DNA of 64,000 nt from Sphagnum magellanicum (lineage: Eukaryota; Streptophyta; Sphagnopsida; Sphagnales; Sphagnaceae). Numbering within the stretch: the stretch's first letter is position 1; every line of letters starts with the position of its first letter. The notes beneath the pieces are model-generated. The model did not search any database and was not told the DNA's origin. It saw nothing but the letters and a program-made list of their open reading frames with translations. Made by a program: the position numbers and the translations under genes. Location of the stretch: NCBI GenBank assembly GCA_021904315.1, contig CM038908.1:15210501-15274500 (forward strand), written 5' to 3'. Of this stretch, positions 47,585 through 60,400 are shown piece after piece.

Positions 47585-50500
47585 ATGGGAGTACTAATTG
47601 AATCTGTAACAAACTTTAGTAGTGGATCAGGTGGAGTCTCAACAAGAAGGAATTTGAGTCAAAGTTCGGCACTACCAACAACTACTACTAGAGTTGTTGG
47701 CATACTTCAAATGGTGTTTACTAATCTGATAACGACTATTCATGTGAACATGATTATAGATCAACCATTGATGAACTCAATGGCTACTGGAAGGTGTAGA
47801 AGTGTAGATGTCATGCATTCAAAAGGAGAATACTAAAAACCAATTATTGCAACTGCACCAACTCTTGATCATAGAGATGGCCATTATGTTAAGCTAAACA
47901 AGGTAGTTATTAAGTATCCTAATTTCAAAAGAGATGTTAATCCAAATGATCATGTCAAAATGTTCAATTTTAGAGTAAAGGTAAATGCAGAAACTTCTGA
48001 AGAGTATATCATTATTGTGTTTAACTATATGTTAAAAGATATGACATTGGATTGGTGCCATAATTACAGGTCATAATTTCCTAATTGTACTTTTTCAAAG
48101 CTTACCCAAGCATTTTGTAAACATCATTGGAAGACTCTGAGTGATGAGCAAATATACATGGAGTTGAAGAACATGAAGCAAGGATGAGACTAAGAGGGTG
48201 GAGGTTTACTATGAGTGGTTTATTCAAAAGTTGGCTCATGGTTTACAAGTACCAACCATAAACAATTTTCTAACTACTATGTTTAGAGCATGTTTATAAT
48301 CATACCTCAAAATTGTGACTACATGGATGAAGCAGTCAACATTACAACAACATAAGGAAGCGGTAATGTTGTGTGAAGAAGGTATGACTACTACTGAAGT
48401 AAGGAGTGCACTGTCAATACCACAAAGTATCAATAAAGTAGTACAAGCAAAAACACAAAATATATAAGGAAGACTAACAAACATTGCATAGATTCTGGGA
48501 TGACAAATCACAATGTGGATACATGTAGAAATAAAAAAAGAATAGACCATGGTGGCAACCACAAAGGTGGAAAAACCAAATCAAAAAGCACAAAGACATC
48601 TTCATATGCATGTCACATCTATGGTTTGAATGGCCACAAAATGACAGATTGTCCAAAGTTTGCTGAGATGCAAAAAATGTTTCATGGGAAATCTTTGACA
48701 ATAACAAAGGTTCAACCTGTTGTTAAGACATAAATAGTCATTGCAAATGTGAATGTGGTGGATGTTAATTTTACCTCAAGAAGTAAAGTATTGAAGAACA
48801 AATGTTCAAGGATAAATAGCCAATAAAAACAAAGAGTGTCGTTGACTAGGAGAAAGAAAAGCGGTTGAAGCAGTCTATGGTGGAGACAATTCAATAGATT
48901 TAAAAACACACAAACCCATATCGAAGGGCCATCCACATCCATGGAAGGATGGAACACAACTTGGCTAGGTATGCCAAATACTACTCTTGTGGATGCACAA
49001 AAAATTTCATGAAGTAATGAATTCACAATGGAAATTAATCGCATTAGAAGAGATTTTTTTAGACATTGGTAAGCAGATGTTAAAAACAAGTTATATTTTG
49101 AACTTAAAACAACTTAAAATAGCTCCCAAGCTAAATAAATATCTTTGGTAGAAGTTGAAACCAAAGAAACTCAAAATGTAAATAAAGCAACCACAGATAA
49201 ACAAGTTGGTTCTTTAGTACCAAAAGTAGGGAAATCTGTTGTAGCAACAAATAATCATATGGCAATTATCCAAATACATATTGGGAAGAATAAAATAGAG
49301 GATGTGTTGTTGGATAGAGGTTTTGAAATTAATATTATCACAAAATAGTTGAGATTGGGGTTGGAGCTTCCAAAGCCTAAACCTACACCAGATAATTTGA
49401 GGATGGTAGATCAAACAACTACAAAACCAGTGGGGTTGATAAGAGATTTGAAGATATATGTTCATGGAATTCCTTACATAACCACATTCACTATATTCCA
49501 AAATAGTGTGGTAGATTATAATTATTCCATGTTGTTGGGGAGACCATGGTTGAGGGATGTTAAAGTGGCACATGATTGGGGAAATAACATTGTTACGATA
49601 TAAGGGAATGGGACAATTAAAACAATTACAATTACCAAACATTTGGGAGGTGAAGTAAGAAGACCAAAAATGTTATTGTGCTACAATTATCGTAATGGCA
49701 TCACAAATGAAGAAAAAGATATCATCTTTGCTACAAAGCTAGAATTTTGTTGTCCATAGGAACAATTACTTTACCTAAAATAATTCAATATGTGAAAACC
49801 ACATATGTGGGGATCATGGATACAAATGTGAAGATTGGTATTTCAAAACAAGGATCTGGAATACAATGTACATAGAAGAAGATACATCGCAACAGATTTG
49901 AGCTAAAAGTAGTTTTAGAAAATAAGGTGTATTTAGAAACATACTACAAACATCAACCAAGGATTGTCACAGTGGATGAAATTCTAGCAAACATCAAAGG
50001 ACAAGGATTATAGATAGTTGGATGGATGTCAACTGAAAATCAACAATTGATGAAACTCAATTTTTAAATTGATGCAGAACCATAGATGGTGAAGATTAAT
50101 CCACAACTTGAAACGAACAAGGTGCTGGAAGTGGCGCATTTGTTGATGGAATTCAAAGATGTTTTTGCATGGACATACAAATATTTGAAAGGGATTCCAC
50201 CAAAGCTAGCACAACACAAAATTGGACATTACTATACCGTTGGCACATCAGGCTAGGTACACATTAAATCCAAACTATGCTACAACGGTCAAACAATATA
50301 TAGATAAGTTATTAACAACCGGATTCATTGAATTTGTAGAAGAAGCTACATGGTTGTCACCCATAGTAGTAATACCCAAAAAAAATGGCAAGTTGAAAAT
50401 TTGTATAGATTTCAAAAAACTAAATGCAACCACAAAGAAGGATCCATACCCATTCCCTTTCACATATGAAATGTTAAACACAATAGCAAGGTACGAGGCA

Positions 50501-51000
50501 TATTCCTACTTAGATGGATATTCATGATATCATCAAATGTCTATAGTTTTAAAGGATAGATACAAGAGTGCATTTGTTACAAACTAGGGGGTTTTTATAT
50601 GGAAGGTGATGTTGTTTGGAGTTTAAAATGGACCTCCAACATATCAAAGAGCTATGTTGTTTCAAAGCGTAACAAGGAAGAGTGATCAACCAATAGTGTA
50701 CGCTTTTAGGCTTTTGAATAGAGCAAAACAAAATTATAACACAACACAGAAAAAGGTTTTAGCAATGGCTTTTTTTTGTGTGCACAAGTTCACACATTAT
50801 CTATTAGGCAATAAATTTGTCTTTTATATAAATCATATGGCATTGGTCTATTTGGTCAACAAACCACAGGTTTTAGGGATAATAACTAAATGGTTGTTAT
50901 TGTTCTTTGAATATGATTTCATTTGTCCATCAACAATAATGACAATTGCCATTGTGGCCCATCATCATTGTTGGCATGAGCTGTAGAAAGGTGATTATTT
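47585..51000 (+). mobile_element. Ty3/gypsy retroelement fossil (gag, protease, RT, RNase H)
   Basis: Parts occur in the canonical order on the plus strand. A retrotransposon gag domain spans about 47,890-48,190 (phrases like a YP-FK-D-NPNDHVKMFN block and LDW). A zinc-knuckle region lies at about 48,600-48,660. A retropepsin region spans about 49,250-49,610. Reverse transcriptase spans about 50,200-50,660 (LSPIVVIPKKNGKLKICIDF, then DPYPFP). RNase H spans about 50,660-50,950 (an NY-TTQKKVLAM-F block). The order gag-PR-RT-RNaseH and the RT motif style indicate Ty3/gypsy. It is broken by many changes and looks old. I recognised no integrase after 51,000 and no paired LTRs. Confidence 0.85.
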
Positions 51001-52449
51001 CTACATAACTTCAAACTTAAAGCCATTGATGGCAAGGGGTGGTAGGAGCTATAGGTACTCACAAAGCATGAAGAAGAGCAAAGGTGTAAGGGGAGCTTTT
51101 GCTAGTGAGTGGTGGGTGCATGATATTAAATTTCCATTGCTTCATGGAGAGGAGTTTGGTGATAATGATAGTGGTGGATGTTTCCACCATCATTTGAACA
51201 AGTAGAGCTTTCTTCTAAGCCTTAAGAATTTAGGAGCTTTGTGAGGTTTGGGTTTTATATTTGGATATGAACCACAAGATTGTGTTGTTTAGTTTTATTT
51301 TTATTTTAAAATTTTGATTTTTATCCATATCAATTGAAGTTCATCCATATGTTTGGATGAATTTTTCATTAAAAAAATTTCATCCAATTTGAGTCAAGGA
51401 ACAAGGTGGGTGGTGATCGCACAAAAGATTTGACATTGTTTTATTTGTGTGAGAACAAAACAATTAGTTAACAAACATATGTCAATGATTAAACAAGGAG
51501 GCGGACAAGAGGGTTCATACAATAGGACCCATCATGACTTCCAATTACATCACATCATGATTTGAAATATGTCCCAAATTAATTAATTTCAAATTTTTCA
51601 TTTGAAATTATATTGAATTTCTTTTGGAAATAAATCACAACCTCGTACAAGGTTGGATTTCCAAGCATTTTGTGAGATTGGATTCTTGGAAAAGAAGGCT
51701 ATGAAATAATTTTTTTCAAAAGCTATCTCTTGGTGTTAAAAGTGGAATTAGTTTGTGCACAACAAGTTGATGACCACCAAATTTCTGTGTAGGTAAGCTC
51801 TACTTATTGGGCTCATTATTGTGGTGTAAGCTAGGTTTCACCATCAATTTTTCTTTTTTGGTGATGGTTTATTGCAATAGGTCAAATAATTTTGGCTTGT
51901 GAAGTGGGGGGGGGGGATAATGCATGTCAACTTCATGTTTGTTTTGCAACCCCACCCCCACTAGTGTTATTTGGTTATGCACATGTTTCCTATCATTATG
52001 TTGGTAGGGCTATTAATTGTTTTTAGGAGGTAGGGGAGTTTAATGAATTGTGTGCCACTAGCCAACACTTTAAAACAAGCATATGCTTGTTGGGTTGATC
52101 TTTAAGAAATTCATGCATACTACTCAATGGGAAACCCAAGGTGAGGTTATGAGCTTTCCCATATATGTTGATTATTATAGTGAGCTTTGGGGTTGTAATT
52201 GGTGTGGTTAATGGTCATGCATGGGAAAAAATTAACCACCAATTTTTACCATTGTGTATGTCCTACTTTATTTTTGAGTTGCCCATACATAATGATTAGG
52301 TTTTAACAAGGTTTAGGTTGTAAACCTAAATTGGCATTATTGTAAACATTTTTGAATTTGATCATCATGATTGCTCCATTGATCATTGTATGACAATATG
52401 ACCAAAGTGATGACCAATAGATTGTTTTTGTCATGTTCATAGTGAATCA
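51001..52449. other. AT-rich DNA between two retroelement fossils
   Basis: No gene is recognised. The first few hundred bases may still belong to the preceding element. A palindromic TTCATCCAT...TGGATGAA pair lies near 51,332-51,361. A G-run at 51,907-51,916 is followed by a C-rich stretch at 51,949-51,961. Confidence 0.4.
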
Positions 52450-53690
52450 CCATGTGTGTTTGGCCTTATGAAGGTTGGTGGGCGGATGCAAGTGCCTTCT
52501 CTTAATTTTGGATTATGGCCACAACAAGTTCAACAAAGCTAATTACCCATATTAAGGATAGGCTTAGGGCTTAAGGCACATTGCATGTGGATTTGAAAAG
52601 ATCACTATCCATGTCACCATCCCTAAATGAACATGTTGAAGATTTTGAAAAACACAATGTGGACCATGAGGTCAATTTTTTTTTGTTTATAGGTTTCACA
52701 TTAGTTTTGAATTAATTTAAAGTATGGAAGGTGGTGATATAGGGGGGCTTAGGTTTGTTAAATATTAGTTTTATGGACGAGTGGGCACCATTTCACTCAA
52801 GGAATGGAAGTTCTGCTTCAAGACTTGGATGTAAACCAAAAGGCAACAAAACCCAATTTTTAATCCTTAGTGGGCATTTGAGTTCTTACCTTAACATTTG
52901 GAGCATGAAACATTGGAGATTTATGATAGTTGGTTGAATTAAGTTATGATTCAAACATAACTTTAAGTTGTGGAACAATATTGGACATAATGCATGGAGC
53001 TCATGATAGCTTTAAAGGAAAGGGAAATAATGTTAGGGGAGACCATACCAAATCCTAATTAGCCCAACACTAGTACCTAAGACAATTCAATAGATTCTTC
53101 CACCATGATTCCTAGTGTTGTGGTTCATGTGGACCCATTAAATCCCACACCTTTTATGTCATGAGTTTCCTAGGCAACATTGGGTGCCATTACAACCATT
53201 GGTGATCCACCATGATTTGAGCCATTGGATCTAATTTTCCAACTTTTGGAATTGGAGTATGGGGGCATTCATAGAGATTAGATGTAAAAGACTTAAGATT
53301 TCCAAAAGGAAAAATATGATATTTCGCATACCATGTACAAGAAGTTGGCATTTTACCAAGGAAAGCAATGATGTTTTCATGAAATAACAATTGGTGCAAT
53401 TGTACATGTTTAAACATGACAAAATATGCAAAGGATAATAGAACCTTAATTCATCATTAATCATGGGGGTCATGCCATATTGGAAGAAGCATTGTACCTT
53501 GTGAAAAATATTGATTGGGGATTTTGTGTGGTGGAAATTGGTAAGCTTGTTTTCACCATGACCACCTAGAAGGATTTCAAAAAAGAGGAATCAATGGCCA
53601 CCCAAAGTGGGAAGGCCAAAGGGGATCAAAAGGGGGGTCAATATCACAATGCCAAAATGTGTTTTTCATGATTTGGACATTTACAACTAA

Positions 53691-54660
53691 TGTCCTAATC
53701 TAGTCATGTAGTCATAGGTCCTTAGTCATAGACTTTCATTCAAATTTGTGACTACATTGCAATTGCATTATGACTACATGACTAGATTAGGATTATTTTG
53801 TGCCTACATTGCGAACTACATGACTAACCTACATACATTAAAAACCTACCTATGTTAATAGTTTAACTAGGTGCTAGCTACCTATTACCTATTTACAAGC
53901 TACCTATAAAATAATGAATACCTATGGGCTACTACTGCCTATTATCTACCTACCTACTATGTAGTACATACGTATGTACATACATACCTATTAGATATAG
54001 GTAGTGCATACCTACCTAATCACCTACTACATAAGTTTATTACTAGATACCTACCTACCTACTTACATACCTACTACCTAAATACCTACCTACTACCTAC
54101 TTATTAGTACCTTTAAGTACCTAACTTATAAAGTAGGTTTTAAAAAATATTTATAACAATATGGTGACAATTTTTGTCATGTAAAAATCATGTGGTGCAA
54201 TGGTTAAGCGAGGATTAAGGAATTATTCCCTCATTGTGGAGGTGACCGGTTCAAGTCCTCATAGTTGTAACTTAATGAACTAGCCTAACTAGTTTAGCTT
54301 GATAGTTAAGTTAGTCTAGATTCCTAAGTAGTTCAAGGTATACATTCCTTATAGGTTGGGTTTTTAGCCTTTATACCATGTGTCTACATGGCATGGGTGG
54401 AGACATATTTATTTCATATTTAATGAATTATATCCAATGACCATAATTTATGGATCTCATCAAGCACTGATGACCTCCATGACTTTATAGTCACAAAAGT
54501 CATAATCATAAATTGTCTTGCGATTGAACCACACTAGCAACTAGATGTCCTAAATGACATGTCCTATTCAATTACATAGTCATGTAATCATAAAGGTCTT
54601 CCATGACTAACAACCTAGTCATAAATCAAATCATAAAAGACATATTTTCTTGTAGTGTAT
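53691..54660. mobile_element. CACTA (EnSpm)-like non-autonomous element inserted in the retroelement fossil
   Basis: The right end is TTTTCTTGTAGTG (54,648-54,660), whose complement CACTACAAGAAAA is the classic plant CACTA terminus. Inside each end TAGTCAT/ATGACTA words recur in both orientations, as expected for CACTA subterminal repeats. One perfect 22-bp pair (CTAATCTAGTCATGT... at about 53,695 and its complement near 53,767) can form a hairpin. The middle (53,830-54,130) is rich in TACCTA words. No matching CACTAC terminus is visible at the left, so the left end is truncated or diverged. It encodes no transposase. Retroelement gag-like sequence lies on both sides, so this element is the younger of the two. 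Confidence 0.7.
54190..54262 (+). mobile_element. tRNA-like SINE head (A and B boxes)
   Basis: TGGTGCAATGG at 54,193-54,203 fits an RNA polymerase III A box, and GGTTCAAGTCC at 54,248-54,258 fits the B box. The 44-bp spacing is usual for tRNA-derived SINEs. The flanking bases do not fold into a full tRNA cloverleaf by eye, and no anticodon arm is evident, so a SINE head is likelier than a tRNA gene. It lies inside the CACTA-like element. No poly(A) tail or target duplication was identified. Confidence 0.55.
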
Positions 54661-57430
54661 GGGGCTTCTCCATTTCAACAAAATAAGGGTAAGGGATTGT
54701 ATGTTGGACTTGTGGAAGTCTTCATGTGAAAAAATAATGTTCAAATAAAGGTAAAACATCTGCGTGTAAATCCACAATTTTAATACCATTTAAAATGTGA
54801 ACATTGTGGTGTCGAAGGTCATGACATTGACCATTGTTACTCATTGCATCTAGAATTTTGTTTCAACAAATCTATTAACAATAAGGATGGCAAAAGCAAA
54901 AGAGGACGCAAAGGAGGCAATAGTTTTCAATCTTAAGGCAAAGCCATAAGTAAAGTTCCAAGTAAGGTCAATGACCAAGGCTAAGGTGGTGGCATGGTAA
55001 TTACATAGGATGAACTTGCTCATTTGGATGAATTGGTCACTAGCATGGCAAGTTGGAAAGTGAAAGAGAATAAGGCAATGACATAAAGTTCCACAAGTGC
55101 ACCCATGCATGTAAGATCGTTCCTACTCTGGGATTCTTTTATGGAGCAAAATTTGTTGGTTCCATGGATGTTCCCCATGATGCACATGTTTGAGGGTGAG
55201 ATATTGTGTTATTTTTAAAAATCCATTTGAGGTGGATTCATCAAATGCAATTACATGGTCCAATTCACATGCCCTATAACCGCAAGGAGTTAATGAAGTA
55301 CTTGAATTTCAAAGGGGGTAGACTAAGTGCCAAATGCACCTTCCTAATCATTTATGTTGGTAAAAACTATGTCAATTCATATATCCACAACCCCAAGCAT
55401 GGGACATGTTCCAATGAAGCCAACAAAATGAGGATCTTCATTTTCTAAAATGGATGTGAATGGGGTGATGTTGAGGGCAATTACACCATTTTCCAAGTTC
55501 CATTATATTCTACCATCACCATGGCAACCCTTGGAGTGCAACCATTTTCCATTTTTCGACTTGTAGCCACTCTATGTGAAAAATGGAGGAGTGTCAAACT
55601 TTATTGTAAATATGGCATTAAAGTTGTTTCCAACAACTAGCTTGGAGAAATGACCTCAAGAGATGATACATTTTGAAGTGGACATTCTTCCTTCATGGCA
55701 AGCTACAATTGCCAAATTATCCAACTTTCCAACACGACATCATTGATCAAACATCAATGACATTAGGATTGGTCTTGGTGTGCAATAGGGAAGATGTTTT
55801 CAACTCAAGGGGAGTGGACATGGGCAAACATCTTGCCTTTTGAAAGTTTTAAATTGGATTTTGGTGCCTAATTAGTGATGTTGGGCCAATCAACATTTGT
55901 GGGTATTGGTATGACAAATGAAGACTTTGAACCATGCCCATATTAGATTCAAACATCGATGGGTGCATTTGAGAAAGCTCATGGGTTTATTAAATATTGA
56001 CATTTTTGTACAATTGAACCCCAACTATCCAACAAATTAATCATTCTTTTAAATTCGAAGCATGGTGACAAATGGTACATCATATGATGTGTTGGTTGGG
56101 GGTGTTGTGTTGTATCCCATAGGTTTTGTTTGAACTTTTGGGGGAAATTACCTCTTAATAGACTTAAGAGGTAATTACGAGTTGGATATCAAGCTCAATT
56201 CCTTGTCCAATATTTTTCATGAGATGTTGGATCAATTAGTGGTATTACCATGTTGGCTAGATTTTCCATCACATTATCCTAGGGCTTGGGGCTATTGAAG
56301 GACAAGTTAGATGCATATGATGTCCCACCTTCACTTGAAGATATGACATAGGACCATCCATCCAATGTTGCCTTGTCCACATGTGACCGACTAGCATTAT
56401 AAGGAACCTTGGACTAGTTGGAAAAGGTGATTAATTGATGTGTGATGCAAGCATGGCAAAGTTTACCACCACCCATAGTAAAGATGGCCCACCAAAATAC
56501 ATTATAGTATGGGCCACCCCTATTTTATGGTCAGCTCCTAAAAAGAGAATATGCTTATTGAACCCCAACACCATAGCTCAAAAAGTATCCATGCAACATG
56601 TGGAGATATTGTTGAATTATTATCCAAAATAATTATTAAGCATATGTGTGGGTATTTGGCAACCTTATTTCATGACATTAGATTCCTAGGGGTGCAAGAT
56701 ATGGATGTTGTTGGCTTAGTGGATATGGTAATAATTGCTTAGCCATGTCAAGGCCATTTTCAAGAAAACACATGTGGTGGTTTGCTTGACCACAATTAAG
56801 ATTTTTTTTGGAGCTACTATGAATGTTGTTACATCTACAACACATTCCAAAATGTCCATTCATCTACATTTAGAAAATGTTCTTCCATTTTGTGGGTTAT
56901 GTTTGCAAATTTTGGTGACATGGCAACAAATCCATGTTTGGTTGTGAAAACCAATTTTGTTAGATGTTGCATCAATGAGATCTTGAACACTTTGGTTATA
57001 GTGATGTGGACCAACATAACACCACCCGATTGCAACATGCTTATGATTTCGGACAATTTAAAGCTCTCACCATGGATGCCATTTTGGATTCAAAATGCAT
57101 ATCACAAGTGGTGTGACATGATGGTTGGCCACCTCTTACCATAATCGGCAAGGTGGGTCAAGCATGGATGGCCTTGTGCCCACAATTATGAACTTTCCAA
57201 ACTCCCATGTTTTTTGTGATGATGGTTTCAATATGATTTGGGAATCAAGATATTATTGTTGGGTGGAACTCAATGCTTATGAACAAGAATGTGCTATGAA
57301 GTTCCAGACCCATGATATTTAAGTTTTTGGCCTATTAAAGGCCATCAAATGTTGAATCCTTGGTCAAGTCATGGACTTAAACTATCTCACTTGGGTTATT
57401 AACCTAATATTAGTGAAACAATGACAATTG

Positions 57431-60400
57431 TTCAATTCCCACCCACCCACTTTACATTTTACATTTTTCTTAGCTCTTACATTTCATCTTGGGATAATTA
57501 GATTGTAACTTCCTAATCTATGAATATTTACAAGTCTACTATTGTTCTAACAATTATTTTTTTCCTAACATTTAATTTTTGCCATGAAACTACAAGTCCA
57601 AAATCATATCATAACCAAATCTAGAATTGCTAATGTAACAAATCTTCATGTATCAAGACAATAAAATAGAAAGTGATTTTTTAAAACACTAAGAAGCACT
57701 TCTACATTACCATCACCACCTTTCATTTTTAAAGGTTTTTTTTCATGACTCCTTTAGGGTGACAAGATTTTTGGTTTTTAATGGGAGATTGATAACTTGT
57801 ATTAGTGTCTTCATCTTTTTCATGATCTTAGGACTTTGTAATAAATCATATTTGATTTCAATGTTTTAGGCTCCATAAACATATGGTGAGTAATGTAGGT
57901 GTCATGGACAACAAATCATTAAGGAAGTTTCCAAAAGTTTCCAAAAATATTCATGAAAAATATGTTTAGAAGTTTTTAAAAGTTTGTAAAAAAATTTATG
58001 AACAATATGTTTGGAAATTTCTAAAAGGTGTAAAACTAGTAAAATATTATAATTTTTTAAATCTAAAAGTCAACATAAGCTTTTAATTGTCATGGTTGAC
58101 AAAAGCTTATAGAAGACATGATTAGTGCAAAATTCTAAAAGATATGGTTGGTGCAAGTCTCTAGAAAATTGTTTAATATAAACTTATAAATTACTTATTT
58201 GGTGAAACTTTCTGGAAGGTTGGTGATGTTATAAAATGTTCGTTGGATAATATAAGAAAAGGTCAAGAAGGCACCTCCCTCAATCTCATTGATGCGAGTT
58301 GTGGCTTTTGTATTTATAATCCTTCTCATGCCTAGCTTAAATCGTGCTTTATTCAAGCAATACATATATTTAATTTTTGTTCATTGTCGAATTTTTTGTT
58401 TGTCAAGTCTTGTAATGTTCTCCAAATTGTATTTTTTTTCTTGTTTTTAACAATAAGGCTTTTGTTACTCAAGGTTGTAAATGTGTAATTAAAGTCTATT
58501 TTGTTCATCTTACATCTTTTGTAATGCCTTGGAATTCTTTGTTTCCATTTCAACTTTTTCTATTTTCAACAACTATTGCCTATTATGTTTTATGTAGTTA
58601 TTTTTCATCTTTTGTTGTTGTTTTACATGTTGTAGTATTGTTGTTTGAATTTTGTCAAAATCTTTTTTGAATAATTTCAATTTTTGCCAAATTTTGGGCT
58701 ATGTTTTTTTTTGCTTCCCAATGTTTCTACTCATATTTTTTAGTTGCAACAATTGTATGGTGAAAACCTTCTACTTTTCATATTAATCAACTTGTGTTTC
58801 CAACTCTTGAACTTTTTAATTAAGATTATGAATATCAATTTACATTTTTAAAAAAATAATCCAAGTTGCCTTTGTTCCCTCCTCCTACACTATCACAAGT
58901 GCTTTCTAATGTGCATTTTTGACCTATAGTTCTTTCATTGCTTCCTTTGCATGCCTATTATTTGTCTTAAGTTTGGTCATCTCCTCCATAATTTGTTGTT
59001 AGTTCTGACTATATTGTGTTATTGTTGTAGCATGTCTACAACTTTTTTCTGTTCCTTTACACTACCAAACATTTCCCAACTTGAACTAATGGATCCAAGT
59101 GTAGTTGTTCTAGTAATTATATATGAAGAAGTTGGTGCATTTTTATATGATGGTACTTGGAACCAAATAGGTTCTTATGCTTGAAATCCATGAGTTTGTT
59201 TTAGTGTAGGTGTTGTTCCATGTGCTTGTGGTTCCATAGAAGGAACATTATCTCCATAGCCTTATATGTTTCATAAAAGTCTTATTGACTTCCATTCTTT
59301 TGTTTTTGCGATTATTTAAGGAAAAGGTTTGTCATGACTTTATACCTCATTCCTATTCCTTAATTATTGCAGCATATGTGGTTCAAGATCTTTAGTTGAA
59401 CTTTGTGTTATCCTCTTCTTTGGGTTCCTAACCAATCCTAGTTGGTCTTCCACTTTTTTTGAATAGAATGTACCCTAATACCAAGTTGTATTTTATGCCT
59501 TCTCTTAAGAATTGTTGGTTGTTGCTAGTAATATCTCCTCTCATGTGTTGGGGAAGCATTGGATCCTCTCATTTGATCAATTCTCCTCATGCTTCTCATA
59601 AACACCTCCCTTAAACTTGTAGTAAAAACATGCGTTAGTTGTGTTGATGTTAGAGCTATTAGTTTTTGCTCTTTCCTCCTATTTTCCAATGGAAACCAAT
59701 TCCTTAGCAATAATATATGCATTGAATTACTCTCCTTGGAATTCACAATGTTGGACTACAACATTTTCGTTTTTTGTCATGTCCATTGAATCAACTCCTT
59801 GCATAAACAATTGAACATGATGTCACCAATTCACTACATTAACCTATTATGCATTAACCAACATGTAATTGCATTTCTATTATTGAAATGCAACAACCTT
59901 TTAAGCTTAAGTTCAAATGAAGGACTTTAGAATGTCCCTTTTTAACAAAATACCTACTTATTTCATTGTTAATGTCTTTTGGAGTTTCTTGCATTGTTCT
60001 ATTGAATACATGAAAATTGTATGAAATTTCTTCTTTGTTGACCTCCTTTTCTATATGTGTTTTTGAAGATGTGGCTTCTTGATCCTCCTTTTCCTTTATA
60101 TTAGACAATATTATTGTTGGCATTTCATGAAATTGAGAACATCATGCTCTTGTTCCACCTCTTCATGTTTGATAAGTTCATAAACTTTCTTGAATCTCTA
60201 TGTTTTTTCTTTACAAATTGTTGTAAATTGTTGATTCTTGTTGATGTTTCCACCTTACTAGTTTTAATACAATGGTTACACATTCACTCCTTGTGACAAA
60301 TTAAACAAATTTTCATGTTTTTCTTCATGTTATTTCTTCCTTTCTTCTTTTCACTTCGTGTTTAATCTTACAAAACATTTTAATTGGCTTTCCTCATTCA

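Larger units (their letters stand above)
52450..57430 (+). mobile_element. Ty3/gypsy-type retroelement fossil carrying a cytosine-C5 methyltransferase-like domain
   Basis: Recognisable parts on the plus strand, in order: a gag-like region (about 52,750-53,690, resuming after 54,660); a CCHC zinc knuckle CEHCGVEGHDIDHC at 54,796-54,837; and a retropepsin region at about 55,880-56,150 with a DFEPCPY block, a TSMG block and YDVLVGG-VLYP. A region at about 56,560-57,330 resembles C5-cytosine methyltransferases. It has PCQGH at 56,743-56,757 (motif IV), ENV at 56,873-56,881 (motif VI), an MWTN block near 57,004-57,015, PTIMNFPNSHVF near 57,178-57,213, and an E-QE-AM-F block near 57,281-57,305. A GQVMDLN-LTW-like phrase at about 57,360 follows. 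No reverse transcriptase, RNase H or integrase was recognised. The start is uncertain. It is broken with many breaks, appears old, and is interrupted by a CACTA-like insertion. Confidence 0.65.
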
